From NCBI RefSeq assembly GCF_026151205.1, contig NC_087074.1, positions 14,814,667 through 14,878,666 on the forward strand: a stretch of DNA of 64,000 bases, written 5' to 3'. Under the pieces are notes generated by a model, which had not been told where the DNA came from, searched no databases, and was given only the letters and a program-made list of their open reading frames with translations. The position numbers were made by a program, and so were the translations under genes. Within the stretch, counting starts at the first letter, position 1. Every line of letters starts with the position of its first letter. This DNA is from Bolinopsis microptera. Lineage: Eukaryota > Ctenophora > Tentaculata > Lobata > Bolinopsidae. Positions 1 to 12,136 of this stretch are shown in pieces.

Positions 1-495
1 CAGGACTTGACTCGACAAGACAGAACTGAACTGGACTTGACTTGACTCAACAAGACTCAACAAGACTCGACAAGACAGGACTGAACAGGACTTGACTCGA
101 CAGGACTCGACAGAACTTGACAAGACTTGACTCGACAAGACTTGACTCGACAAGACTTGACTCGACAAGACTTGACTCGACAAGACTTAACTCGACTCGA
201 CAAGACTTGACTCGACAAGACTAGACAAGACTAGACAAGACTTGACTCGACAGGACTTAACTCGACTCGACAGGACAGGACTGAACTGGACTTGACTCGA
301 CTCGACAGGACTGAACAGGAGTCGACAGGACTTGACTCGAAAAGACTTAACTTGAGTCGAAAAGACTTGACTCGACAGGACTTAACTCGACTCGACAAGA
401 CTTGACTCGACAGGACGTGACTCGACAAAACTTGACTCGACAGGACTTGACTTGACAGGACTTGATAGGACTTGGCTAGACAAGAATTGACTCGA
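1..495. repeat. Satellite of 15-bp units built from CNNGA pentamers
   Basis: The array reads almost entirely in a 5-bp register, each pentamer being a variant of CNNGA (CAAGA, CTTGA, CTCGA, CAGGA). The commonest higher-order unit is the 15-mer CAAGACTTGACTCGA, clearest around 120-200. The array is cut by the window's left edge and decays near 480-495. Open frames across it are low-complexity artefacts. Confidence 0.95.
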
Positions 496-722
496 AATTA
501 ACTAACATAGCTTTTTGACCCTGACATGATAAGAAAATGTGTACTGTCAAATCTTTAACAAAATATTTGATTGTTTCATTTGATTCAACTATATGTACCG
601 AGTTTCGTTTGAAACTTCATATGATTGCAAAATTATTGAGCCCATTGGTAATAATGGATAAGCTACCATAAAAATATTTAATCTGTGACTAAGAAAGTGA
701 CCACCCTGTAGCAAGAGACAAC

Positions 723-1441
723 ATGTTGAAGTTCCTGTTCGGTGTGGTGCTGGTCACGATAGCATTTGCAGATGTAGGTCTGGAAGTTGGTGGAGTCCCC
801 GAGGAAACTGTACCAGCTACAGAAACTGTTACTGAGGAAACTGTTGGCGAGGAACCAGCTGGTGAGGAATTTATTGCCGAGGAGCCTGCCGAGGAGGAGC
901 CTGTTGAAGCTATTGAGGAGACTTCCGGGGACTCAGTTTCTGGTAAGGACTGTTTGAATGAGCTACTTTAGCTTATCAGTGGTATTTCTAACATGAATTT
1001 GGCTTCATGGGCAATGGCCTTCAAACTGTTTAATGGTTAAAGTAGTTAAGTATGTCTTCTCTCCTTTATCGTAAACCCCTTGACATGTCCGTTTGTTTTA
1101 TATTATTCAATATTTTAACCCAAAACTCTTCACTAGATTCAGAGTTAGGAGACTCGGACGAGTTTAACTCAATGATCGCTTATAACACCTACATGTCGGA
1201 TTTGGACGCCGTACCCACCGAAGCTGAGCCCGTAGTAGAGGTAAGATGTCTTAGGTTCTGTTTCAGTGTATTACAATACAAATTGTCATACTTTGACTCT
1301 AAGAGCAAGCTTATTTTCCCAAAAATTATGTTGCAGTGTTTCATTTACTATGGCCCAGGCTGAATTACCTTGCTATGAGTATATCGATTTTTGTTTTGCA
1401 TGCATCTAATTTCAATTTTTTTGCAGGCAGAGGAAAAATAG
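723..1441 (+). CDS. Small acidic secreted protein, three exons (112 aa)
   Basis: Predicted exons are 723-942, 1137-1240 and 1427-1441. The donors are GTAAGG and GTAAGA, the acceptors CACTAG and TTTGCAG. The first junction is phase 1 and the second phase 0, and the frame stays open to TAG at 1439-1441. The product starts with a signal peptide of about 16 residues (MLKFLFGVVLVTIAFA). The rest is very rich in Glu, Asp, Thr, Val and Ala with no cysteine pattern or known domain. An AATAAA at about 1871 could serve polyadenylation. I do not recognise the family; an extracellular acidic protein is an inference from composition. Neither frame alone gives the full protein, so a single-ORF caller would miss it. 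Confidence 0.7.
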
Positions 1442-1889
1442 GAATGTAGTCCTTCTACCAGATGAGACTTTCACTTAATATAAACAGTTATTACTTGATG
1501 ATAATGCAGTGCATTTATTATTTTACAGTATTTGTAGAGTTGAGATTTTCTTTTTGTTAAAATGTTTATACTGTAGAGTACATTATCATTTCTTACGATA
1601 TTTCTTATATATTTTGAACTACACATAGTAAAGAACTTAAGTGATTGAACGGTTAACTAAACGTTCAGTATTTCAGAGCATCAACATTTATTAAATATTT
1701 GTAATTCTTGCATCAGCTTCAGTTTGAGAAAAACAGTGCTCAACCCGATATAAGAAATGTGTGTTTTTAGAAGCGTGGGTCTGGTTACCTGAAGACTTTT
1801 TTTCCTTATTTCTGTAAATCTTTGTATAGTATATGTAACATTTCAAGATTTGTTATCATTGTATTGTGATAATAAAATCTTTTATTTTG

Positions 1890-4800
1890 TTGGACATACG
1901 TAGCCAAATTTCACTGGTACTTTAAAGATGTTGTTGATGGCTTACAAATACAATGCGGTGAATGAAAAACGAACTGTGAACGAAAGTGAAATAACAGTGT
2001 ATTAGTGTACCTGTAATCTAGTTTTTATCACTTCCAAAGGTGATGTTATTACCGCTGCAACCCCTCCGGCGACCCTAAGGAGAAAGTCGTTAGTATTGAT
2101 TCATAAAGTTGGTTACAAAAAATTGATCACTTAAAATTCGTGATTTCTCAAACCAAGATAGAAGCTTCTAATTTATGCCTCTGAGACAATTCAAATGAAG
2201 GACAATTCGTTTTATCAAATTAAAAGATTTAATCTCACCCGCCGGCGAAGATGTTTGGGAAAAACCCATCAGGTTGTTTTTGGGTCGCCATATTCCTGCC
2301 TCAGTACCATTCTAGAGCGGCTAAAGTGAAGGTTACTTTAATGGAAGTGAAATTATTGAAACTATATCAAAATTAAACATTATATATATATTAGAGTATT
2401 AGGGAGTTATTTGAAAAGTTTACTTTCATATCTAGCAAACAATCTTTAAATGTACGACGATAAAATTCGCAGATATACTATTATGTAGTGATGTATGTCA
2501 ATGTATGTGTTATCTATTATAACTTTGAAACTGTGCAAAAAAAATGGCTATGACATCCCGGGACCCGGATCATTTCAAATGTTTCAACTCATGGAACGGA
2601 CATAACACGGATGATCGAATTCAGAGTGCACTTGATGCCACAGCTAGGTGCATTTCAACATGTAATCTGAGCTACATTTACTGATCAGGAAAATATTAAT
2701 ACTATTCATGTAGTACGGACCTAGCTCTTATATTATCATCCAATCTTGTAAGCTGGAGCCAGGATAAAAACACATACCATGAAATATTGGTGGAGTAAGC
2801 GAGAAGCGAGCAGATCTGTCGAATTAGGCACAACACAGCACGAGAATTATTGCTATTATATTAATTGTTTATATTAATTGTTTCTGCTGACGTCAACGGA
2901 AAGGAAGCAAGTTAGCACGATATTATTTATAGCTATAGTTAACAGGGCATTTTCGAAACATGAGGTTATTGCAACAGAAGAGTGCTAGCGCGCAGAGTAA
3001 AGCAAAACACTAGTTCTTAGTTCTGCAACACGGTTACTCATGACAATAGGAAATAATCTCATTGCAAAAGTGCTCCTTCATAAACAATTTACGTTTGTTC
3101 CGTCTAAGGAGAAATCATGAACAAGAAATGCGGCCGCTTTTCTTTTGTGGATGGCCGCTCAATTTCCCGATGGATCGGGAAAAAATAACGACTATTCTGA
3201 TTAGCGACAGGCCTACCACCAAACTCAGAACTTCATGAAATTTTACGGAACTGATGACTGATCTAAAACAAAAACCTAACAAAGTTTCAAGCCAAACAGG
3301 GGATCTTGATAATCCGTCGACGGACAACAAACACACAGCCGGGTCGCCGTACTGCAGTTAACACACATTTAAAAGTGACTTAAAACACACTTGCCCAACA
3401 TAAGTGATAAGGTACATCCCCTGCCATTTGATAATCATTGCTTATGAAGAGCAATAATCATCCCAAATATGATAAACATCCACCAGAAAAGTCGTGCTGA
3501 GTATAGGATGAAACGAATAGGATAATGACTACTAACTCCAGACATCAATAAGTTATTGGTAATTAGCGTAATTAGCTAATTACAAACGGTGTGATTAATA
3601 ACGAGAGAAGATTATGCTTAAAGTGCGAGCATCATGACTGATAACATAGATTTACACCCAGCAATTGGACCCCACGAGGATTTAAAATAACATGTACGCC
3701 AGGAAACCAACTCACACCAGCTGGCACAACGGTTATGTTATATATCTACCAGCTGAGACAAGCCGGCTAACTCTAATCAGCAACACCTGACTGCTACTTT
3801 TTAAGAATGTTTTCTGATAAATATGATTTATGAAGGACAACTGTGTAAATAAAAAAGGTTTTCAAGTCTTATCACATAATAAGTCAGCGAAAAGGTGAAA
3901 TTTAAGAGGGTCATTTGTCCTGAATAGCATAAAATTCCAAGTACAACTGTGAACTGACTGAAAAATGAAGATAACGTAATCTCTTAAATAAGAAAGCACT
4001 GATAAGTATCAATCACTACAGTGTAACTAACACGTAGCAGAAGACGATATGTATGATCTAGGTGACTTAAGCAGAAGCCAGTAATCTGTATAATGTTCAT
4101 GTAGACGACTCGCAATATTACACCAAAGTAAAATGTTCACCAGAAAGTCCAAATTCGTCCCCACGCCGGCGCGGTGTGGATCAAAGCAAAATCGATTAAG
4201 TGAAAACAGAGATTTGCTTCAAAACTTGTACGTTCAATCAACATTGAAAAGGAGAGGTTTGAAACACTGAATAACAATGTGTACACTATTAGGGAATCAA
4301 TTATGTCATTTGATACGCACACCGTCGCACACGCCGGTCAGTATTAGATCACGCCGGCGAGTGGAGAATAAGTCAATATTTTGATGGAGCGGTAGTAGCA
4401 CTTCCGAGATAGAGTCAAGGGGCGGATTGTCTTGTGGAACTTGTAGTGTTTGCGCCGGTTAATGTGCTAATTACCCGGCGTGGAGAGAAGATGAAGTAAA
4501 GGAGAGATGAAGTAAGAGATAACCGGATGGTAAAACTGATAAGTAATTCGGTGAAACAAAGGAAATCATCACTACTGTTATTTCAGATATACACCCGAGA
4601 AAATAATCACCTTCTCCCTATAAGGAGAAGATACTATACTCTCTACTATAAGGAGAGCTAATTACACGCAAAGAATAGATACAACTAAACTACGCACTCC
4701 TATGACGAGAATAATAGCTACAACAGTAGTATCGTGTACAATCTGTATATCTGTATATACTCTCCCTTGATCCCGTGCCAAATTACTGCTGCACGAAGAA

Positions 4801-6600
4801 GACATAAAAGGTTGTATCAATACAAGGTATAATCTAACGGGGGCTAATTATGACTTATGAGGCTGGGAAGATCAGAATCGTTAGTTAGTTTGTGATAGCA
4901 CTCGTGTGACAGCAATTTACAAAAATGTCCCAGAATCGTTGACACGTTGCACGGAAAAAGGATAATATCAAAATATGAAGAATATTTATTTCGATTCATG
5001 TTTTCAAAACACGTTTAGACGAGTATAAAAAGCCGGAGGCATTTCTATAAGTTTAGCTTGAGAGAGCGATTGCAAAAGCCAACAAGCATGCTCGGATAAT
5101 TACCAGAAAGGAGAACTGAACTCAGGAACAAAAACATCTAACTACAGGGACTTTTCCACGACAGAGAGAGGAAAGTTAACACTTACCACACGTATACTTG
5201 TCAACAAAGAAATCTGACCAATGCAACTTGCAAAATCTAACAACTCCGCGTTGTGAACACTGAAAACAGGCCAATCAAACCATATCATAATAGTCACGTG
5301 ACGTCACGCTTGGTTGAAATTCCTTGACAGATTAAAGCTGGGGAGCCTGGAACAGACTGTCTTACATCCAGCAAGTAGGTGGTGCTTTACTTTCTAGCTG
5401 CTGTGTGACGTGCGTTAGAGTGGTGTGATAGTGTGTGTGATAGTGTGTGTGATTGTTTGTGCTAATGAGATGGTATTACTGACATAATAGCCAAAAAAAT
5501 ACGCAAAGATGTATAAAAATCAATAAATTATATTATCAATGGTAAACAGATACACAAATATACTCAAACAAATCTAAATTATCTTTATCTCTGTTATCGT
5601 CCAGGCATAAATTGTTCTCGAGACAAGCCCAGTACGTTAATATCAAGCATAGTCAGACATGGTAATACACGTTGAATGTTGATTAACGTTTAATTGACGC
5701 TACACGATAATACTGGTGACACACTGCACAGTATTCAGTAACAGTGGTGGAATTAATTCGAGGCTAATGTTATGAGAAGTGTAACATGGCAAGTGCGGAA
5801 TAAAATCTCCGATCGTTGGCAATGCTTGACAAATATAAAACTAGAAGTAGCCTGTTCACGTGACCACAATCAATGCTAATTCACAATAGTATTTAACGAG
5901 TTAAAGACACGGCGAGCGCTAGCCGCTCATGGCTTACGTCCTTGCAAAGTAGCTCTAATGAACAAAAACACTGCACTTCTAGTAGCAAGCATGTCATGTG
6001 TTGCTGTGTTGAGTGCTGGCACGACATCAGCTATCAGAGTGGTAGTGATACTTCCCGCCCGGCGTACGGGAAATATTACTTCAGGAAACTAATGTGTTTA
6101 TATTCAGTCTCCACGGTAAAATAATTGTAGTAAATTACAGTCCTCCACGTAGATTGTACTTAATTGGAGTTTAATTACTAATTAAATACGGTCAAAGACT
6201 AAACTAAATACACTTCAACTTATAATGTTGATACAATGCCAGAAATACCGACCGCACCCCGCACCCCGCACCCCGCTACTTCAGACATTCTAAAGCGCTC
6301 TCTGAGATAATTAATTAAGTTGAGCTAATTAATGAAGTTCACATATCACACTGCTCTCTGTTCACATTTACACACGTTACCACACATCTTCTAGCTATAA
6401 GTCTGCTTTAAGATAGTTGTACTACAAGTGGAAGTGTGGAACTTTAACTTTTTCTTCTCTAAATATTAGTTTATTGATTAAAAGGAGAAAAAGTTGGAAA
6501 GTTGTACTTGTACAACTATGATCAAATAACAGCCCTCTTAACCGAACTGAAAAAATTCAGAGCTAACATGGAATAATGCTTCCCAAAATAATCAACATAC
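1890..6600. other. Gene-poor stretch
   Basis: No convincing exon was found in about 4.7 kb. Visible landmarks: several CACGCCGGCG-type GC patches (around 4160, 4330 and 4350); two adjacent small hairpins with arms CTTCTCC/GGAGAAG and CTCTC/GAGAG (about 4610-4650); a TATAAAAA box at about 5024 with no gene attached; a GTAAGT donor-like site on the minus strand near 5185; GT-rich sequence at 5415-5460; and a short CGCACCCC tandem at 6253-6280. An untranslated exon cannot be excluded. Confidence 0.5.
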
Positions 6601-6615
6601 CTAAGTCTAATAATT

Positions 6616-7368
6616 TTACATGGCTACACTGTCCAAACAAACTGTCCGATGTCTGACATAATACGGTAAACTGGTCAATTGTTCTTCCGTCTGACACAGA
6701 GGTTTAGGAACGGAAAATGTGGTGAACACGTGGTTTGTGACGTCACTAGTCACGTGGTTTGTGACGTCACTAGTCACGTGGTCTGTGACGTCACTAATCA
6801 CGTGACTAGTCACGTTATTTATCACGCAGTTTGACTGAGATCCCAGTTCGACTAAAATCAACTCAACTCCCGCTAAACAGTTCCCACTGTCACTAGTGTA
6901 ATAAACATACGGATACTGAAGGAAGAACCCAAATATAGTTGTCAAACACAGTCCGTTACACTCGTAATCCAGATCTAGGATCACCTGATCTTCATCAGTC
7001 TCATTTACTGATTTAATCATGTCACTAAACGCTGCCAGATACTGATCACACACATCATCCTCAGCTAACACGGGTGTTCCACGATAACTGGAGCAGTCAA
7101 TCACAACCGGGGAATACTCACTCACAAAATCGTGCCGTCTGTCCAGTAGGACAATGTCATGCTCAAGCTTTGCCACCAGTACCACTTCCTTCAGCCCACC
7201 TTGTTCCACGATACTCCCCAGCTGGTCGGTGGTACCGGCACAGAAGTCGAACAAGATGGCAGGTTTGTGGCGAGATAGCAGGGACTCTAGCGCCAGCAGG
7301 AACTTCTCTTTTCTAGCTCGTGATGTTTTGAGGGTCCGGTAGGTTATCTGACGGAAGGAGAGTGACAT
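6616..7368 (-). CDS. C1orf74/UPF0739 (DUF4504) family protein, 250 aa
   Basis: A single-exon gene starting at ATG 7368 and ending with TAA at 6616-6618. The length fits the DUF4504 family, which is eukaryotic and of unknown biochemical function. Family-like stretches are FDFCAG near the N terminus, the central NGLCLTTIFGFFLQYP, the following YYTSDSGNCLAGVEL, and FTTFSVPKPLC near the end. These parallel the vertebrate NLCTVFG...YP...NCL...FTVPE pattern as I remember it. Between the last two motifs lies a low-complexity insert of alternating VTSDV/TNHV-type octapeptides, encoded by a 24-bp repeat. No signal peptide or membrane segment is seen. Just past the stop, the minus strand carries a GTATGT donor-like site, so a 3'UTR intron is possible. 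Confidence 0.75.
   Translation of the reverse strand: MSLSFRQITYRTLKTSRARKEKFLLALESLLSRHKPAILFDFCAGTTDQLGSIVEQGGLKEVVLVAKLEHDIVLLDRRHDFVSEYSPVVIDCSSYRGTPVLAEDDVCDQYLAAFSDMIKSVNETDEDQVILDLDYECNGLCLTTIFGFFLQYPYVYYTSDSGNCLAGVELILVELGSQSNCVINNVTSHVISDVTDHVTSDVTNHVTSDVTNHVFTTFSVPKPLCQTEEQLTSLPYYVRHRTVCLDSVAM
6727..6815. repeat. 24-bp tandem repeat with TGACGTCA and CACGTG, inside a CDS
   Basis: Three TGACGTCA palindromes lie at 6738-6745, 6762-6769 and 6786-6793. Four CACGTG palindromes lie at 6727-6732, 6751-6756, 6775-6780 and 6799-6804. Both sets repeat every 24 bp, which is eight codons. The repeat keeps the C1orf74-like frame open. These are consensus CRE and E-box sequences; regulatory use is inference only. 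Confidence 0.9.
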
Positions 7369-7832
7369 TTAGCTTCCTTCTATACTCTATAAGTTTGCTT
7401 AATTAATTTTAGGTTTTTCAAGAATCAAGAATACAGAATATTGGGTATTTCAGGAAACTGAAAATATTAATTATTGTTGAAATATTGATTTGATGTTATT
7501 TGAGATGTAATATGGATGGACTAAGTTAAAACAGGTAAATTTAATTTCCAACAAAGTAATAAAGCGTGGATGTTTTTTATAGTAATAATTCAACATTTTT
7601 ATTTATCAAAATTATCTGCTATAACAAGTACAACGAAACGAAAACATAATTTATTATTTATATCTGATCAGGGAAACTACATTATTACAGCAGTTACCTT
7701 TATTAACAATTAATAAACAGCTGTTATTTATCATTACCCTTCTAATTTATATACAAGAAGATTACCGAAAATTGAATTTAATTAAATAAGCAATCCATAA
7801 CTGTAAAAAATCCTTCTTGAGCGCTAATTGTT

Positions 7833-9536
7833 TTAATCTTCGGGCAGCCAAATACCATGGTTAGTCCACGGGACACGAACCGGTGAGGAAAGTTTAGCAA
7901 TAACTTTCAGATTCCGCGCATTCCAAATGTAAAGCTCAGATCCATCTGTCCTGGGGTCGTAGACTGGAGACAGGAGAACACCATCATCCTCCTCGGTACC
8001 ACCAGGCCGGGGGACAAACACCGGCTCCACCGGGAACAGGTTCAGATCATCCCAACCAACAGAGGTCTGCTTGCACAGATCCAGTTTCAGGATTCCCATT
8101 GCATTTCTATTGTCCCACTGTATAGTATGGAAGTAGACAATACAAAAGGGTTTCCCGCGGAAGTTGTCGTTAACAAAGGGGAAATCAACGTGTAGAAGTT
8201 GTGGTTGCCACGTTTTAGGATGGTCAATCACCTCTCCTTTACCTGTGGCCAGGTTCATGACGAATCTCCTGATGGTCACGTCGTTCAGCGGTTTGAAGTC
8301 CTTCATGTAGCTGAACTGGTCGCTCAACATATACTCTATGTTGAGGATCTCGTAGTAACACCTGTCGTGATTGAAACCCTCCATTGTGGTCAGTGTAGGG
8401 TAATCCACCACAATCTCCGTCTCTCCGTTCTCGTTTACCCGCTCGAATGAGTTAATGATGTGAACAGAGATAAAGGGCGGGAACTCGAACGTTTTGAAAC
8501 TCCCGTCCTTGATCGCCATGACGTGTATATATGTGGGGGCTTTGTCGTCAAACACAATGTTAGAGCACACATGAGTGGTTGAGTTCAGCTCAGCTCTCAG
8601 ACTCAACCGAGGTAATATCACGTGATTCTCCGTTACACCCAGAGAGTGTATGATCCTGATGTCATTTAGAGAACTCGGAATATAACCGACCACCTTGCCA
8701 ACAGCTCTGCCGTCAGGGTCCTCAGTGACCCTGATCATCTCATAACCAGGTTCCACTCCTGTAAACAACCCCTTGTCATAGCCCGTCATGAACACATGGT
8801 TGTAACTATCTCCAGTTGTAGGATGTCTCGCATAGTGGGACGCTGACATGAACTCTTTAACAAACTTTCCCTTGTTGAAGAACTTGTATTTGTCCATATG
8901 ATCCAGGTTGACGTTCTGAACGTCAAACACCAGAGGGCTCTCTCCGCATACAGTGATCCCGTCCCTGCCCTTTATCTTCCAGGGGGTGATGTTGTTGTTG
9001 TCCCTGCTGGGATCCCACAAAGCCATCCTCAGTTTCTCCAGAGAGGTGATAGGAGGGAGGATGTCTCCTACAACTCGGTGAGGAACCAGCTCCCCCAGGC
9101 TCACACTCCGATTGTAAATGCTCGTCTTGAGGAACTTGGTGCTGAATGTTGGCACCTTGCCAGGTGTAAAGCTCCATCGGTAAACCTTGCTGAGAGCGTC
9201 GATAACGTTGTTAACTCGACGTGATCCCACATCAAAGGCCCCTACTCCCACCTTGTACATGGAACCAGACAGCCACTCGGGGATTTCCCCCTCCACAACT
9301 TGGATCTCAGAAAAATCCACCTCCTCCATCATGTTGACAAACAAGCCGGTAGGTTGTAACCTTCCCTCAGAGGACACGTCAAACTCAGCATTCTTCTGAC
9401 AAGATTCACCCTTACATTCAGAGTCTTGTTGTAAACTCCCCGCTAGGGTGCAGAGAGAGGAGTGTAGTCCGGAGACGAGGAGTAGAGTTAAAACCAGCAT
9501 ACTTCGGTTATTGAACTGTAGAGAAAGTGTCAACAA
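7833..9536 (-). CDS. Carotenoid oxygenase (BCO/RPE65 family) with signal peptide, 567 aa
   Basis: Member of the carotenoid cleavage oxygenase family, non-haem iron(II) enzymes that cleave carotenoids or process retinoids. The four iron-binding histidines are recognisable: His238 (ARHP), His297 (IHSLGVTENH), His359 (VHIINSFE) and His560 (NHGIW). The conserved PVFVPRPGGTEEDDGV segment is at about residues 505-520. The coding sequence is intact and has no intron. Unlike typical cytosolic animal members, it begins with a hydrophobic stretch. Met13 (ATG at 9500) gives the cleaner signal peptide, MLVLTLLLVSGLHSSLC, while Met1 lies at 9536. Secretion or ER entry is therefore predicted. Substrate (BCO1-, BCO2- or isomerase-like) cannot be assigned by eye. 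Confidence 0.93.
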   Translation of the reverse strand: MLTLSLQFNNRSMLVLTLLLVSGLHSSLCTLAGSLQQDSECKGESCQKNAEFDVSSEGRLQPTGLFVNMMEEVDFSEIQVVEGEIPEWLSGSMYKVGVGAFDVGSRRVNNVIDALSKVYRWSFTPGKVPTFSTKFLKTSIYNRSVSLGELVPHRVVGDILPPITSLEKLRMALWDPSRDNNNITPWKIKGRDGITVCGESPLVFDVQNVNLDHMDKYKFFNKGKFVKEFMSASHYARHPTTGDSYNHVFMTGYDKGLFTGVEPGYEMIRVTEDPDGRAVGKVVGYIPSSLNDIRIIHSLGVTENHVILPRLSLRAELNSTTHVCSNIVFDDKAPTYIHVMAIKDGSFKTFEFPPFISVHIINSFERVNENGETEIVVDYPTLTTMEGFNHDRCYYEILNIEYMLSDQFSYMKDFKPLNDVTIRRFVMNLATGKGEVIDHPKTWQPQLLHVDFPFVNDNFRGKPFCIVYFHTIQWDNRNAMGILKLDLCKQTSVGWDDLNLFPVEPVFVPRPGGTEEDDGVLLSPVYDPRTDGSELYIWNARNLKVIAKLSSPVRVPWTNHGIWLPED

Positions 9537-9539
9537 AAC

Positions 9540-11460
9540 GATAGCCTAGCTTTTAACAGTATGTGTGACATAACTTTGTTTAATAAGCTTACACAATTAC
9601 TTCATAGGTTCATTGCACCGACTAGTTATTACCATTGCAATCCCAAATTTCTCAGGAATATGTCAAGGATTTGATAATTTAAAAATAGACTGGCTTATTA
9701 ATAATTATTAAAACTTTTGGATGTTTAAGCTTAATATTATCGGCCTACAATTGTCGCGTCTTTAATAGCTAATACTACAATACCACGCGAAGCAACATCA
9801 AACAGCAACAATTACACTAAAATATAATAGTGATAAATTTGATCCCTTAACCCGAACCAAATATTAGGGGTTTTAATATTAGTGGGTTTAAAGATAGTCC
9901 AATCAAAAGAATGCTGGAAAATTTTACAAGATTTAGCTTCACATCATCAGCATCAGATTCTAACCACATGGAGTATTACTAAGTGTAACATCAAACAGGT
10001 ATGGTTACAGTTTCACATCTGTAATAATATGATACTGCGAATCTGAGCATTTAACAACACCTGGCTAGTGGCTACTAGTGAAATTAACAGGAAGTGATAG
10101 ATCAGCGAATCTACCGAACTAATTGTCACAGTTCGCTACAATTGTTCTCAACTGTTCTAATTTATGTTTCTTTCAATCCATAACAAAGGTCATGAGTGCA
10201 ATCATAATTTCAGGTTGTGTGCTAATATTTACAATATGAGTTACCAGAGATGTGAGGCGTTCTTAGAACTATCGGTTGAATTAAATGATTGCCATGAAAC
10301 GAAACGGAATACAGTATTTACTACCCCGCTACTAGGTATGCGACAAATGAAAATTAGAAAAGGGAGTCCTCCGATTTCGTGGATGACCATATCAATATTA
10401 TGTACATGATGGTTAAAATGACGGCCAGGTAATAAGAATTATAAGCAAAGTATGAATTTTAAGCTAGAAAAAGCTGCTAGGACAGAGCGAGAACTGTGAT
10501 ATTTTTTGGGAAAGTTTGAAAATCATACGATTTCCCTTCGGGTTCGGGTCGATCTTCAAAGGCTATTTTGGTGATACTGGTCTACCGGCACAGAGGCAAT
10601 ATATAAGTGGGGTGGGCGTTGGCGCGAAATCGCGTTATTGACCTGATACCGCGACTTTAGGCACCATCGGCCATTATTCGTTCTATTGGATCTGTGTGCT
10701 TCTACTTTATATCGCTGTATACATTGAGATAAGATCAACAATCGACATGGCCACAACTATGGTTAGGGTTAAACGTTTTACTTTTACATGACGTAACATT
10801 AAAAACATCGGAAAGTATGTATAATTACTATTTCCACGGCTACAATTAAATACATTAAGGAAGCGATGTAACAGAGTCGAAATATTTTAATGTTGCCATG
10901 GGGTGGCAAGTCCGATAGTTTTACTGCCTCTCAATATATGTTTGTTATATATATACGTTATACATAATTATAACGACAAAGAACTATTTTTATCAATAAA
11001 CTTTCAAATTGTTACACAAAGTATACCAGATACCTGTACAATGTACATGCCTTGACAAGTGACCGAGTGTTAACAAAATTAGGGACGCACCGAAACATCA
11101 GGTAACCAGTAAAGTGGTCATAGCAATTACATCGGGCCCTTAGTGCACCTATAAATGACCAATTGAAGCGATGCCGCAACCAATGCATGCTAGGTTTGCT
11201 CCCAAGGAATAAATGGGTTACAGCTTAAAATATAGATATGATAAAAATTATAATAAACACTAAAAGATTTAAATATATTATTAATATGATATTTAAATAC
11301 AATCAATTTAAAGATTAACTCATTATAAAAATAATAGCATTATCAATAACAGGAAATTTAGAGCACACTAATTTGAAGGATTTATACGGGTTTTAAGATA
11401 TCGAATTAAAATGTCAATATATCCGTGAAATTAATGAATATTTTTAGGAAGAAAAATTGT
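9540..11460. other. AT-rich intergenic stretch
   Basis: No exon with matching splice sites was found on either strand. Short open frames at 10164-10409 (+) and 10556-10756 (-) have no recognisable family or splice context and are left out. Confidence 0.5.
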
Positions 11461-11463
11461 TCT

Positions 11464-11472
11464 ATAAATAGA
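11464..11472 (+). promoter_or_regulatory. TATA box (CTATAAATAG) upstream of a minisatellite
   Basis: A near-consensus TATAAATAG is followed by a GC-rich block. An imperfect inverted repeat follows (GAGCGCGGGAAATTCA near 11471 against TGAAATTTATCCCGCTC near 11518). A GTAACT donor-like and a CTTACAG acceptor-like site bracket about 40 bp near 11511-11550. No convincing protein follows, so the transcript, if any, is unknown. Confidence 0.4.
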
Positions 11473-11696
11473 GCGCGGGAAATTCAGATCCCAAGACCCC
11501 GAATATAAGCAGGTAACTGAAATTTATCCCGCTCTTTCTTCTAACTTACAGAAGACGAGCACAGTATACAGCCATATTTTTACTGTAGTTAGCCAGCTCT
11601 ACAGCGATCAGTTTTAACGGTGTATGAACACCCTTGTTTGACCCACCAGAGCCGTCCAAGAGAGGATACAGTGGTCGTGCCATACATTATACTGTA

Positions 11697-12130
11697 TACA
11701 GACTCACATACCTTACATACCCTTTACAGACTCACATACCTTACATACCCTTTACAGACTCACAAGTCACATACCTTACATACCCTTTACAGACTCACAT
11801 ACCTTACATACCCTTTACAGACTCACATACCTTACATACCCTTTACAGACTCACATACCTTACATACCCTTTACAGACTCACATACCTTACATACCCTTT
11901 ACAGACTCACAAGTCACATACCTTACATACCCTTTACAGACTCACATACCTTACATACCCTTTACAGACTCACAAGTCACATACCTTACATACCCTTTAC
12001 AGACTCGCATACCTTACATACCCTTTACAGACTCACATACCTTACATACCCTTTACAGACTCACATACCTTACATAGCCTTTACAGACTCACATATGATA
12101 TACCTTACATACTCTTTACAGACTCACATA
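11697..12130. repeat. 28-bp minisatellite with 35-bp variant units
   Basis: The unit is ACTCACATACCTTACATACC followed by CTTTACAG (28 bp), repeated about 14 times. Three units carry a 7-bp AAGTCAC insertion (35 bp). Because 28 is not a multiple of 3 and the unit lacks plus-strand stops, long open frames run through in more than one frame. This explains the overlapping Tyr/Thr/Leu-rich ORFs of 176 and 147 codons, which I do not call genes. Confidence 0.95.
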
Positions 12131-12136
12131 CCTGGA

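Noticed and set aside
5024-5032. TATAAAAA box as promoter of a gene
   Set aside because: No coding exon or plausible transcript was found downstream.
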